A program made the position numbers and the translations under genes. The notes under the pieces were generated by a model, which saw nothing but the letters and a program-made list of their open reading frames with translations, was not told the origin of the DNA and did not search any database. Below are positions 32,001 through 41,714 of a DNA stretch of 64,000 nt, piece by piece; the stretch's first letter is position 1, and every line of letters starts with the position of its first letter. The stretch is taken from contig PUDQ02000143.1 in NCBI GenBank assembly GCA_002964805.2, forward strand, positions 382,001-446,000, given 5' to 3'. Source of the stretch: Trametes villosa. Its lineage: Eukaryota > Basidiomycota > Agaricomycetes > Polyporales > Polyporaceae.

Positions 32001-34204
32001 GCTTTCTCCTGGTCCAGCGCGATGATCGCGCCATTGATTTCTTCCGCTTCTGTGTAGGCCAAGATCATTTTGCTCAGTTCAATATGGTCAAAAATTCTCC
32101 GCCCAGGGACAAATCCCGCTTGGTCCGGGTGAATCAGCGCCTCCGCATGCCCAGCCAGCCTCATCGCCATCGTTTTTGTCATAAGCTTATAATCGGAGTT
32201 CAGGAGCGTTATCGGTCTGTAGTTAACTATCTCTCTTACGTCCTTCTTAAGCTTATATATCGGACAGATCCAGCCATCCGTGAAGCTCGAGTCTTGCAGC
32301 ACGCCAAAACGCGCCACATCATTGTAGACTTCAGTGAGCGCCTTCGTCATGTCAACAGCGGGTCGGCCATTTTTGACGTCCGTCGCATACCACCTCAGGT
32401 ACGTTTTCCATACTTCCGTTGGGATCCCATCTAAGCCTGGCGCTTTGTTGTTTGCCGCCGTCCTAATGGCCTCTGCCACCTCCTCAGCCGAGATCTTCCT
32501 TGCTAGGTCCGCTTTTTGTTCATTCGTAAGTTTGACGTCCGCCGGCACAAGGGCTTCGCGGATGTATTCGTCGTGCGGCTCACCCTCCTCCAGCGGGTCC
32601 ACGTTTTGCAGCCCGTCATAGTGGGCTCTCGCCACTTCAGCCATGCGCTTCGAATTCAGCGTATACCCTCCCGCTTCCTGGTCCGTCATATGCAGTTCAT
32701 TGATCACCGTAGACGGTAGGGGCGCCACGTTTGGGCGCGTCCAATACTTACTCATTGTCTCGCTCTGTACCCAGTGCTTGCTCGCCACTGCCGCTCGTCG
32801 TCCGACAAACAACTTCTCTTCCAGTGTAGTTATTCGCTGCTGCAAGATCGCCGCATGTCTTTGCCTTTCTTCCTCCTTGTCTTTCCACTCACTTCCTCCA
32901 TCGGCAGGATTCAGCGTCTTCTTGAGGTCCTCACGCAGGGCCTCCAGACGCTTCTTCATTTTTGGAACACGCTCCTTTGCCCTCGCTCTCGCCGCTTTAG
33001 TGAGCTCTTCTTTAAACCTACCATACAGAACCTGTGGGTTCGTTTCGATCGTTCTCGCACCGATCGTTTCAATGCCCGCTAACAGCTCTCTCCCCAGTCT
33101 TCTCATCGTCTTCGTGAAAACCGGGTCCGTGAGGAGGTGTCCCGGAAGAGCCCATCTTCCCTTCCCCATGAAGGGGGCTCGGCGGTTCGCCATCGAAACT
33201 ATCGCCATTTTATGGTCCGTCGGCACTCCACTCTCCTTGAGGTGCCACTCATCAGCGTCCTCCCTCAGGCTTCGCGCAACATATATTCTATCGAGCCTCG
33301 ATTGCGCACCAGTCGGTCCATGAAGGTATGTGTACGCTTTCTCTCTCATGTTTTGCCTTCTCCACCCATCCTCAAGCCCTAGGTCTCCCACAAGCTTCCC
33401 TAGCGCCTCTACTGCCACCGTGGGGTCCATCCGGGTCGGTATCCTGTCCAGTCCATCTTCAACAACGTTAAAATCGCCCAGGAGGACATCAACTTGCCCA
33501 AGCTCCCCATCGCCGAGCTCGTCCCAAAACTCTGCATTCCGCGTCGGCGCGTTCGGTCCATAGACATTAAGAACTCGAATTTCCCTGTCCGCCGACCACG
33601 GTATGGTGAGCTCCGCCGCTCGCCCCCTCACGACTTCCTTGTACTTACACTTATTGACATCGACACATCTTTTGTTCACAGCAAATGCTACACCGCACGC
33701 CCCTGTCTCATTCTCCGGCAGGTTCGAGCAGTAAATCGCCATGCTTCTATCGAAGAGCTCGTTGAGCGCATCCGTGCGTTCCGAGGTTAGGTGCGTTTCC
33801 TGCAACGCAAGCACCGCAATCTTCTCGTCGCGCACAAGCTGATTGATCAACAGCCACTTCTCACTCGTCGTCGACCCAGCCGGGGCTCCATAGCCTCTCA
33901 TATTAAGAGTGGCCAGACGGATGCGTGCTCGCGTTCTACTTCTCCTCTCGCGCGTCACCGCCGTCGGATTCCCCGCTCGGTCTCGCATCTCCCCTTCCCC
34001 GTGGTTATCTCTACTGCTACCATTCTCCCGAGTTCCATCCCCGGAGGGAGGCCCTGCAGCCAGGCCTTCCCCTCCTCCAGTCCCGAGAGAGCGCTGGGTA
34101 CCGTTTGCCGTATGTATTCTTCCGTGAATGTTAAGTGTAGTTTGGAATGATGCAGCAGTTGAGCTCTTTCCTGTCGGATACAACCATTTCCGCCAGTTAG
34201 ACAT
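29084..34204 (-). CDS. LINE ORF2: APE endonuclease - reverse transcriptase - RNase H
   Basis: Uninterrupted 1706-aa frame. The apurinic-like endonuclease occupies about residues 95-330 (TLNMRGYG, LALQETHL, LLGDFNVVEDGLDR, SRLDRIYV, PTDHKMAI). The reverse transcriptase spans about 650-900, with YRPITLLNSDYKL, DQAGFVPGR, ALDQEKAYDR, GVRQGDPMSCLLF and the catalytic FADDTTVFL near 833. A Cys-rich motif CECDACERDR follows at about 1170. RNase H is at about 1280-1410 (VFTDGSC, NQVAEIYAI, HIVSDSKYAV, WVKGHAGVEGNEGADELA). Near the end CENCGEVEDMEHILTRC looks like the zinc motif often seen at LINE C-termini. All catalytic residues I can identify are present. The protein would nick target DNA, copy the element RNA from the nick and remove RNA strands. 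Confidence 0.93.
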   Translation of the reverse strand: MSNWRKWLYPTGKSSTAASFQTTLNIHGRIHTANGTQRSLGTGGGEGLAAGPPSGDGTRENGSSRDNHGEGEMRDRAGNPTAVTRERRSRTRARIRLATLNMRGYGAPAGSTTSEKWLLINQLVRDEKIAVLALQETHLTSERTDALNELFDRSMAIYCSNLPENETGACGVAFAVNKRCVDVNKCKYKEVVRGRAAELTIPWSADREIRVLNVYGPNAPTRNAEFWDELGDGELGQVDVLLGDFNVVEDGLDRIPTRMDPTVAVEALGKLVGDLGLEDGWRRQNMREKAYTYLHGPTGAQSRLDRIYVARSLREDADEWHLKESGVPTDHKMAIVSMANRRAPFMGKGRWALPGHLLTDPVFTKTMRRLGRELLAGIETIGARTIETNPQVLYGRFKEELTKAARARAKERVPKMKKRLEALREDLKKTLNPADGGSEWKDKEEERQRHAAILQQRITTLEEKLFVGRRAAVASKHWVQSETMSKYWTRPNVAPLPSTVINELHMTDQEAGGYTLNSKRMAEVARAHYDGLQNVDPLEEGEPHDEYIREALVPADVKLTNEQKADLARKISAEEVAEAIRTAANNKAPGLDGIPTEVWKTYLRWYATDVKNGRPAVDMTKALTEVYNDVARFGVLQDSSFTDGWICPIYKLKKDVREIVNYRPITLLNSDYKLMTKTMAMRLAGHAEALIHPDQAGFVPGRRIFDHIELSKMILAYTEAEEINGAIIALDQEKAYDRIDHHYLWETLRHMNFPETFINTVRNLYANAVSCVIINGVKSITFRIWRGVRQGDPMSCLLFDFAIEPLACALRKSALRGLMIPGDTERLIAALFADDTTVFLGAGDDYHQALAPVTVWCRASRAKFNLGKTEVIPLGTKEHRAEVLATRKLFEAATPIPEGVHIVKDGEAVRSLGAWIGNDADDATPWNPMIATMRKNLTHWTKGKPTLLGRKLAVDLEVGGRTQFLAKAQGMPKSVADRIVAMIAEFMWNGDKKPRIDRETLYAPIEQGGLNVLDVHARNEAIDLMRLKDYLNLSESRPRWALVADALLAKAVASKSKTTEPTARMNAFLQGWEVSTRRAKKLPTDLRRMMTVAKKYGVVCDVCVPSEQLKRAMPVWYHVAAEPGRSMAKTLAGKCLRERHGVRTVDQCMQVAIRLRPENEEHVTARNCECDACERDRAEKGCVNPHQCAVTAERVLEKLKPKWNLAREGNYDGLSLTRSRQRGNETARAEQGRIIFDPSVTQGTPLAAAFRVFTQAARRGLDVATRPPRPFSVDAEAVEVFTDGSCAHNGTASAEAGSGAWFGKEDARNVGERVPYDEQSNQVAEIYAITMAEKRVPPFAPLHIVSDSKYAVDGLTIRLAAWEAKGWIGIANARPFQDAAAALRGRSAVTTLRWVKGHAGVEGNEGADELAKTGAGMPRQFWPTHLPMHKYMRNGAALSALTQSLAYRGVESARGEKLRKATLRNLTMISEAFEREKQPVPTAAAIWKGLRKDPVSRKARDFLWRTIHDGHRVGKYWQHIPNYEERGRCENCGEVEDMEHILTRCRVTGQELVWETIRTLLRKREIELPPISMGFVLGAHVFSVRTPDGEVRQADTRALRMCMSEATHLVWALRCERVIGWSEEPGKRHSEREVRARLRAKLTQRVHLDQGATNTRRHGKRALGEDKVRATWMGLLEGEAARTGDWLYEQGVLVGISLVPVGGDPG

Positions 34205-34708
34205 TATATCCTCAATGTCAGAGGTGACTATGCATTGGGCCAGCTACTGCTTACTTAGTCGTATTCAGTATACCGCACCACGAGCTTCAGCCTCTCGGCC
34301 CGGCACGTCAAGGCTTAAATAAGCCGCCGCTTTTTGGATCTCCTCGCTTTCCTATCCTTGGATAGTATATTTGGGCTTTAGGGAGAGGCCGCTCTCTAAG
34401 AGAGCTCCATATGGAGGCTTAAGAGAGTACCACACTCCTACTTCCCGGCCAGGAAGCAGGCGTTGACGGTCAAGGCTATCCGTGTTTTAAGTTACTACGT
34501 CATTAGGTACCCGCGGAGATCGATTCTTGAGAGATAAGGGTCGCGATCGCCGATCAGGTACCAATGTGTTTTGCGAGATCTTCATTTTGCGTGCTTCGCG
34601 GAGTTCCAAGGTTTGTGGGCACATAGATCATAGATTGAGCGTGTACGAGATCAAACAGATATCAAGAGTCCTAGGTGGCGCCTAGAGCGCTAGGTCCTAA
34701 ACGTCTAT
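34205..34708. other. Spacer between LINE ORF1 and ORF2
   Basis: 504 bp inside the element without a frame. It contains short inverted repeats: CTCTCT-AA-GAGAG near 34394-34404, CTCCATATGGAG near 34405-34418, and CCTAG/CTAGG copies near 34670-34697. These could fold in the element RNA, for example to help ORF2 translation; this is speculation. Confidence 0.5.
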
Positions 34709-37246
34709 CTAGCACGCCAGAGCCCCAGCCGCCCCTCCAGCTCCACCACCGAAGCCGCCGCCGAAGCCGTTACCAAATCCTCCACCACATCCAGGGCCCG
34801 AGCCCGAGCCTCCATCGCGCCGGTCGCGGCGGTTCCCGTTGAAGGGCGTCTGGTTCTGTCCACGGCGCGTCGACTGGGTCCGAGGCCGCGTCTGCGCACC
34901 GCCTTGAGCGGGCTGCTGAGGGAGGGTCGGACCGCCCTGGCTAGGGCCAAAGCCCAGCTGCGCCCAAGTCGTCCCAGGCGGCGGCGCGTGCCATCCAGGC
35001 ACGTCCTGGAAGGGGCACTGGTGGGTTGCGTGGTCGTAGCTGTGGCAGCCCGCGCAAGAGGCCGGGCGCCGCACGAAGCCGGTGAGGTTGAGATCATGGG
35101 GGTATGGGAGCGTTGCCAGATAGTCGCGCCATTCACGCCAGCGCGGGATCGAGTCCGTCGGGGGGTCGCAGTAGACTGCCGCGACGATGTTCCCGTTCTG
35201 CAGCGTCGAGACACGGACTTCGAGGGAGGCGAGGATAGTTCGAGCCGCGTCGCTTTGAGACATGCCAGTGAATCGCCGGTTGTGCTGGACGAGCTGAAGG
35301 ATAGACGGGAGGACGTTAGGGCCCGTGAAAACAGTCCAGGCCGCGCTCAGGATGCTGCCGTTCCTGTCGTGGGCGAAGCCTCCAAGGACGAAGAGGAAAC
35401 GCGAGATCCTGACGAGGGGCTCGTAGACGTGGATGGTGATTTGAGGGCAGGACCAGACCGAGCGTTCGAGGAGGCGCCTGACCGATTCCTCCGAGATCCC
35501 CAGGATTGCCCATGTGATCGGGGGAACGCGCCTGTCTCCACCCGTCGTCGTCCACTCCCGCTCCGGGGGGATGACAATCGGGTTGAGCTCGCCAGTGACT
35601 TGTCTCACCACGCTTGTGATGGCGATGGTGAGCGGCCGGACCTCGTGTTGACCCGGGAATCCACGGTTGTGGATAGTCGCCACCAGTCGCGGCCCATGGG
35701 ACCCTGTCGCAGCTTCTACGCCCCGGTTATCAGCCGACCGCGCCTTATAATCCACTCATAATAGCCTAGCCGAGGCATATAAGGCTTTTATGAGGCGACT
35801 ATAAGGGGGGAGTGAGTTTGTAAGGCTCTTATACACCCGGGGCAAAGTTTGCGACACCGTTCTGCAGCGCGGCCGCTCGCGCTGCAGGGAGGCCAGTGAA
35901 GAGCCCGTCAGGTTCCGGGAAGGCGACGACGGGGAAGCCTCCGTCCGGCATGTCCGTGAAGGTGTACAGGCCCGTCGCTCCCGGCCTAAGCGCATGGAGA
36001 GCCCCGTGGTAGGTGGCTGTGCCGGTCGTCGCAGTCGGCGTCCCGCCCGTCTGGTTCGGGGTCGGGGCCGGCTGCGTCTGGCTGAGGATGTTCGGGGAGA
36101 ACGCCGCGGCCAAGGCCGCCGCAGACTGCGTCGGGGCGCGAGTGGGGGTCCCTTGGTAGTCGTGGCGCGCTGCCGGTGGGTACGGAGTCGGAGGGCGGTC
36201 GCGCACGCTCATACTCGCTCGAGCCTCCCCGAAGAGTAGCGGGTCCTCGGTCCTCCAGGCCTCCTCGGTCGGCGGGGTGAGATCGAGGGGGATGTCGAGG
36301 TCGTACATGGGGTCCTCCTGGTTCGCCCTGCGCGACGGGCCAGCCTCCGCCTGCGCCGGTGCTGAGTAACGCGGCGTAGCCGGGGGGTGCTGCGGGAGCC
36401 TGCTTGGGCCAGCGACCGGTTCACCCGGGTGCTCGTCCGCGCTGTCTTGGGCGCAGGCCTGCTCGATCATCGCCACGGTCCCCGGTGCGAGCTTCTTGAA
36501 AGTGTACGCGTACGACGGCGACGACCAGTCTGTAGACTGGGGAGGGAGGGCCGACTGCCTGTGAGATGGGCGCATCCGTGGGCGGAAGAAGTGTTGCGAC
36601 GCTCGGAGAACACCGGGGTGCGGCCGGTCCGTAGAGCGCGGCGGAGGGGAAGGGGAGGGGGAGGGGGACTGGACGCGAGCGCGCTTCTTGCCCTTCTTCG
36701 ACTCCGTCGGAGCTGGTCCGTCAGCGATGATCTCCTCCAGTCGGTTGACTGCTGGGGTGGTCGTGCGCGCCTGAGGTGCCGCGAGCCTGGTCACCGTCTC
36801 AGCAGGGGGAAGGGTCGGCGCCACGCTCGTTAGAGGGAGGAGAGGGGCAGGGCCCGGCCAGATGGAGGGGAAGTTCACGGGGATGACATCCTCCTGGGGG
36901 GCGCGACCCGCGTTCGCCTCACGGGGCTCGAGCTCAAGGCTCACGTTGTCCAGCATGGCCTGCGTGGCCGCTGCGCGCAGGGCAGTGTCGCTCTGGCACA
37001 GATTATGAGCTTAGGCTATAGTCAGATTAGGGGAGGGCGGCATACCATCATTACCGCCGTGATCGTCGTCGACCTAGGTCGAGAAATCGGCGGGCTCCGC
37101 GGAGCGTCCGTTGCGAGGTCAAGCGCGAACGTCGTCTCCGTTGACGAACGAGGGAGCAGCGGCGTCGCCACGCTCTCGTCCCCAGCCTCGCCATCAGAGA
37201 GGTTCTGAGGCGGCGGGCTCGAGGGCGGGAGGGCGTTGGAGGGCAT
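34709..37246 (-). CDS. LINE ORF1 (gag-like, CCHC zinc knuckle), apparently with two introns
   Basis: Proposed model: complement(join(34709..35743,35835..36992,37046..37246)), 797 aa. The C-terminal third has a zinc knuckle CAGCHSYDHATHQC (C-x2-C-x4-H-x4-C), followed by FQDVPGWHAPP and a Gly/Arg-rich tail ending in GGGFG repeats; this matches the gag-like ORF1 proteins of basidiomycete LINEs. The upstream parts lie in separate frames. They join if a 53-nt intron (GTATGCC to GTGCCAG) and a 91-nt intron (GTATAAG to TTATAAG) are removed, both in phase 0. The alternative is that ORF1 is broken by frameshifts. The 91-nt one has TATAAG at both ends, which fits either a weak intron or an insertion. 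It would bind element RNA. Confidence 0.65.
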
Positions 37247-37964
37247 CGTTCAGCTGGGTGGTGCAAGCAAAGCCAGAGGGCGAGGGAAGGCGGGTGCAGG
37301 AGAGGTCGTCGTCGTCGAGCTTAAAAAGAGCGTCGCCTCGTTTCCCGCACGTTGGGGTCGCCGGCCTGGGGTTCTTTCTCGCGGGATTCCTGGGCTCCTG
37401 GTTAGGCGTGAGGCAGAATTTTCCCGCATTCTCGCATACCGTTTTTGAGCCAAGCTACTTGCTAGCCAGTAAGCTTCTTCTTTGACATAGCTGAGCGAAC
37501 TCGCGCCGACGGGGAGGCACAGCCTATTGTCTCCCGCATTCAATCGGTTGGTCGCCGAGTCTCGCGCCGTTCGTCAGCGCGTAAGCCGACCCCGCTGGTT
37601 GCGATCCTCTTCCAAAAAGGTCAGCAAACCTGCGCACATCGACGCCGCATATGCACATGGCGATTCTTTCTCACAATGGCGGTTGATGGTGCCACTTACT
37701 TGGTTCATCACCTCGGCAACTCCAGAGTGTTCCCCTTTCACTCCTGCCTCTCTGCCCCTCTCCGCCTAGAGTTCCTGTAGCTGCTTAAGGCACCTTTGCT
37801 TGTTTCTGGATGCTCGGGGTGTTCGTGGATGGAGGGAGTCCGGTCCCGTTTGCTCGTCAGAGGGAGGAAGGAAGCAGCTCTCATTCTCGCCAAATCGTCT
37901 CGTATCAAATAAGGTTTTCCTCCCACGACACCTTTCAAGCGCCGTTTCCCCATATAGACACTTT

Positions 37965-38762
37965 TTACCTCCCGATCACTGCACGCCCCCCGACTACGAT
38001 CGGGCACCCGTAGTTCCGGATCCCCTCGGCCTCGGCCACTGCTTCCTGGGACGGCACATGCGAGCCGTACGGTTCAAGGACATTGAAGGGCACGGTTGCG
38101 TCACGTATCCCCATCGGGCTTCGGGCAAACCGCAGGTCCATCACCACCGGGCTATACACCGGCTTTTCTTCCCCTTCCAACTCCGCTCTTGTCTTCTTCG
38201 ATCTCCGCCTCACCGTCTCCTTTCCCAATCTCCCCGCCTTTCTACTCCTCGTCGGCCCGTCTCCTTCCCCGGCCCGCTTCGTTCCGCGTCTCCCGTCGGT
38301 CTCCTCGGCGGCACGTCCAGGCCAGGACACGACGTCATTCGTCGGGGCTCGCGCCTCCTCGTGTCTTGGGGCTCTTCGGAGCCTAACAAACGCTCGCTGC
38401 GTGCAAGCGCCCGGTTCTTCATTCTTGACCACATACTCAACTTCGTCCTCCGCGCACGCGCTCTCGCCAACAATAACTCCCCTGACGGCCAGCGTCTCCT
38501 CCCCTCGTCCTTCACAGGAGCGCGCACCCTCATCGTCCAGGTCTCCATGTCGCTTCCGTGCGTGGAGGCAGACTCGTGCTCCGACACCAATTTCGTACAG
38601 CGGCGGAGCTGTTATGATGAAGAAGGCCGCCCATTGCGGCGGGGGAGGGGTTCCAAGAGGGGGGCGTAGCCGCACGGTGCTCAGGGGGATGTATAGGCCA
38701 GGCGTCGGAGGGTTATATCGGCAGAGGTCAGGGAGGGTGGGGATGAGGTGGTCGTGGCTCAT
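37965..38762 (-). CDS. Unknown frame in the LINE 5' region
   Basis: A 265-aa ATG-initiated frame on the element's strand, rich in Arg/Glu, opening MSHDHLIPTLPDLCRY and ending GCPIVVGGRAVIGR. I do not recognise it. A TATATAA box lies about 40 nt upstream of its ATG, so it may be expressed, either as an extra LINE ORF or as the first exon of ORF1. It could also be a chance frame, since the opposite strand is equally open. Confidence 0.35.
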   Translation of the reverse strand: MSHDHLIPTLPDLCRYNPPTPGLYIPLSTVRLRPPLGTPPPPQWAAFFIITAPPLYEIGVGARVCLHARKRHGDLDDEGARSCEGRGEETLAVRGVIVGESACAEDEVEYVVKNEEPGACTQRAFVRLRRAPRHEEARAPTNDVVSWPGRAAEETDGRRGTKRAGEGDGPTRSRKAGRLGKETVRRRSKKTRAELEGEEKPVYSPVVMDLRFARSPMGIRDATVPFNVLEPYGSHVPSQEAVAEAEGIRNYGCPIVVGGRAVIGR

Positions 38763-38800
38763 TCTGGGGTCTGTTGGGATTTCTTCGGTCGTCCCCCAGG

Positions 38801-38810
38801 GGTTATATAG
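38801..38810 (-). promoter_or_regulatory. TATA box inside LINE 5' region
   Basis: The minus strand reads CTATATAACC, about 40 nt before the ATG at 38762. Together with its position inside the element it could be the LINE promoter or a remnant of a host promoter. Confidence 0.4.
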
Positions 38811-39213
38811 CTAGCCGGCTAGCCGTCATCTTGTACGCTAGGGTCTGGCAGGACGCGAACGTGCGAAGATTTTTGAGAGAAAGAATGGCTGGCTCGGCCA
38901 GATGAAGGGAGGGTGAATGATGGGCGAGTTCTCCCGCTCGCGTATCCAGCCGCAGTCTTTTAAAGAGAGGCAGGAACGCCTGCCGCATTCTCCGTTCACT
39001 AGCTCTCACTCCACATTGGACTCGCTTCCCCTCTGCATATGTTTTACTTACTCGTTCCCCAAGTCGCGTCCGAATCTCCATATACTTCTTCTTCCCCCTT
39101 CGCAGCACTGCTCGCTCACGATCCATGACGGTTCCTTCTCCCACGTCCGTCTCCGCGGATTCCTGTGCACCCATCATCGTCACCTTTATCTGCCCCGCGC
39201 TCACATCTCGCAT
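38803..39213 (-). CDS. Short unknown frame at the LINE 5' end
   Basis: A 136-aa frame with ATG at 39213, basic (RRGKKKYMEIRTRL, RASERRMRQAFLPLFKRLRL). It has no recognisable domain. It overlaps the TATA element that serves the next frame, which argues that one of the two is not translated. Confidence 0.2.
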   Translation of the reverse strand: MRDVSAGQIKVTMMGAQESAETDVGEGTVMDRERAVLRRGKKKYMEIRTRLGERVSKTYAEGKRVQCGVRASERRMRQAFLPLFKRLRLDTRAGELAHHSPSLHLAEPAILSLKNLRTFASCQTLAYKMTASRLAI

Positions 39214-39560
39214 AGATTATCCCTTGCACCGCCGCTTACACATCGTCCTTACGTTTCCCGGCCCGTCTGAGTCATCCGCACCACAGCGCTTCCACTCAGC
39301 GTCTCAATTAGCCGCCCAATTCGGCGCTTCCCGTCTCCATTCGACAGCTCATCTCCCTGCTCGTCGTCTCGACAGTTGCTGTCTGTCCCCTAGGGGATAA
39401 GCTCCTAGGAGCACGCAGCGAACTGCGAATCCACCTCTCCAGACCCCCTTTGGCTCATTACTTACCTTCGAGCTTCAGGGCACACTCCACACTCTCAGCA
39501 GGGGGCAGGCTGCATTCGAGTCGTGGGAAAATCATAGATGGTGGTGGTACGTGGTCAAGG

Positions 39561-39582
39561 AGCCCCTAACTCTTGAACTTTC
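39561..39582. repeat. Target-site duplication, 5' side of LINE
   Basis: AGCCCCTA followed by ACTCTTGAACTTTC; the same as 28901-28927 apart from 5 bp missing in the middle. It marks the 5' boundary of the insertion. Confidence 0.7.
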
Positions 39583-40492
39583 GTAGACGGTGTATGACCC
39601 GATAGACACCCCCTAATGCGTCTGCTATGACGCCAATATACGCCAGGTCTCGGCCTCGGAGGCTATTGATTGTCAGAGACGTCATTCATTCTATCCAACC
39701 GCCGAATGCACGAGCTTCTAGCTCTAGACTCCCTGTCGGCGAGGCTGGCTCAACCTGAGGGTGCTCTCGACGCCCGTGCACTTTGATAGTTCCAGCCTAA
39801 CCGAAGGTAGGTTGAGACTGAATCGACTGGTGCGTGCCTAGACGTCGGGCGGAGTCTGGCGGACGCACGACCGTCGGTGTCAACGTGCCAAGATCTGAGC
39901 CTACTGAACATCCGCGCAGGGCATCGTGGCATCTCTTGCTGATCTCCGCCGGTCTCCTCGGAGGTCCGGATCCAACTTGCACAGTTATTTGCCGCATTCG
40001 TGAGCTGCGTCTGTCGCCATGTCGCCGAGTCAGTGTTCGTGTTACATACCTGGGATCGCGGCGACGCGAGAACAGGCAACGTCACTCCGGTGGTTCCTGC
40101 GACGGGCCAGCTTGCGCGGCGCTTGGTGCCTGGACTCCGAAAGCTTAGCCACCTTGCGCCGCATAATTGCTTATTCTGAGAAATTACGTGTATATCGCCC
40201 AGGGTGCTGAGTTGCCTCATTCCGCTAGAGTATGCGCTGCGTGAAAGCTTAGCCCTGCCGCCCTCTGCCATCGCCATGATGTTGGTGGCGTCGAAAACGC
40301 AGCTTGATCATCTCGGAGCCCACAGATGGCCGGATGCTCATCTGTTGACATCGACCCTTCTCGCGCGGGATTAAATGGTGAACAGAGCCTAACCAATATT
40401 GCAACATCAACCCGGGCGCACCGTTACATGAAGCACAGCACCCAGTACGACCGTGGGTAGCATAGATATACCAAGGGGAGGGCTCCGATAGA
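39583..40492. other. Intergenic region right of the LINE
   Basis: 910 bp. A 175-aa minus-strand frame at 39750-40277 has no recognisable pattern and I do not call it. This is the original flank of MFS-3 before the LINE inserted. Confidence 0.45.
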
Positions 40493-41187
40493 TTACTGGC
40501 CCTTCGCAGCCTTCGCCATCGCGGCAGCAAGTTGGACGGTTGCTTGCCACCACACCGCAAAGCCCAGCCCGACCAGGCCGTGAAGCGTGCCCCAGATGAC
40601 CTCCGGAGTGGCACGATACCTGCCAGGGGTGTCAGCACTGGTTGGCGCAGAACGTAGGGAGAAAATAAAGCATACCCTTCTGCGAGAGCACCGAACGAGT
40701 GCGGGATGAACCGCGGGGCGTTGAAGAGGACCGTGGAGCAGGTGACGTGGTAAATACAGAGCGCGATCGCTAACGCGCGCTTACCCGGGAGGAATTCTAT
40801 ACCACCCCGAGACCTACGGTAAGCATGCGTGTCCAAGGTCGTAGGCCACGGAGGAACATACCGGGGAGACCGAAGCACAGAAGCGCCGCAATACAGGTCC
40901 CGGCGACGAGCGCGGCATACAGCTACGCATGATTCTCATTTCAGTCTCGGCGCTTTCCGAATCCCCGAGCCGCCGCGACATACCTTGATAAACACAATAG
41001 TAGTGTTGTTCAGCTGCAAGAAAGGCAGCTGAAGCGGCGACCAAAGGCCCTGGATGGCCATGGGCACGTCCAGCGCGATATGCAGCAGGAACACGACCGA
41101 GCTGTTCGCACGTACGATAAGTCCTCATATTCGCTGTTCCGCTGAATGCACTTACAAGGGGCTAGTTACGGCTACACCTTGCGACAT
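40493..41187 (-). CDS. Small four-helix membrane protein, unknown function
   Basis: Model: complement(join(40493..40619,40676..40796,40862..40922,40984..41101,41156..41187)), 152 aa, five exons with introns of 54-65 nt. The start is MSQGVAVTSPF. Four hydrophobic segments are visible: SVVFLLHIALDVPMAIQGLW, LYAALVAGTCIAALLCFGLP, RALAIALCIYHVTCSTVLF and WGTLHGLVGLGFAVWWQAT, with a basic C-terminal tail. The phases of all five exons agree and every junction gives continuous hydrophobic sequence, which supports the model. No catalytic motif is seen. It looks like a conserved fungal membrane protein of unknown role, probably endomembrane. Confidence 0.7.
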
Positions 41188-41714
41188 GGTGGGCTATCCC
41201 TGTACTGTACAACTTCCGCTGACGGCGAGGGTGGTCGGTGGCGGGAAGAAAGTGCGCTGGGCTGGGCGGGTGCGCGGGACGGACGAACCTTGTGAACTTC
41301 CAGGCACGGGAGATACTGCCCACGTGGCACGACAATAACCCAGATCCGGAAGGCCGATTCCAGATCGTGATCGCGCATTTGCTCAAATGATCGCGGACCA
41401 TGTTCGACAAAAAGCCACCGCGAAACATATGCATCCGCTGGCAGTACTTACGTGGCAGTACTACTGTAGGAGAATCCGCTGCGGCATTTGGGGACGTTGC
41501 CACGTCCATCAAGGTAGGGCAGCGCACGACATAAGTCAAAGAGTAACATATGGCCGCCACGGCGGAGAGTAACAATACAGTTCAGACTACGCATAAGTAC
41601 TTCTATTTGTCTAAGAAACCCAACGCCCACTTCGCCCCGAAGAAGAAGAAATAAGTACACCGCGCTTTTCTCTGCTACATGTCCCAGTCCCCACCTTCAT
41701 ATATATACTCCTAC
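41188..41714. other. Spacer upstream of membrane protein / downstream of bHLH gene
   Basis: 527 bp; no gene is recognised. A TATATATA run at about 41699-41706 lies just past the bHLH stop and is likely 3' UTR. Confidence 0.4.

Larger units (their letters stand above)
28928..39560 (-). mobile_element. Full-length non-LTR retrotransposon (LINE), RNase H-bearing, about 10.6 kb
   Basis: The element is bounded by a poly(A) tail at 28928-28941 and by matching target duplications at 28901-28927 and 39561-39582. Its strand carries, 5' to 3', two short unknown frames, a gag-like ORF1 with a CCHC knuckle and a 1706-aa ORF2 (endonuclease, reverse transcriptase, RNase H). ORF2 has no stop or frameshift, so the copy is young. 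Domain order fits the fungal Tad1-like/RNase H-containing LINE group; the clade is inferred, not tested. It lies about 75 bp past the MFS-3 stop and points toward that gene. The 2.3 kb upstream of ORF1 is unusually long for a LINE 5' end, so a nested older insertion there cannot be excluded. Confidence 0.85.

Noticed and set aside
39750..40277. 175-aa minus-strand open frame
   Set aside because: No recognisable motif, no splice partners, and frames of similar length exist on the other strand.
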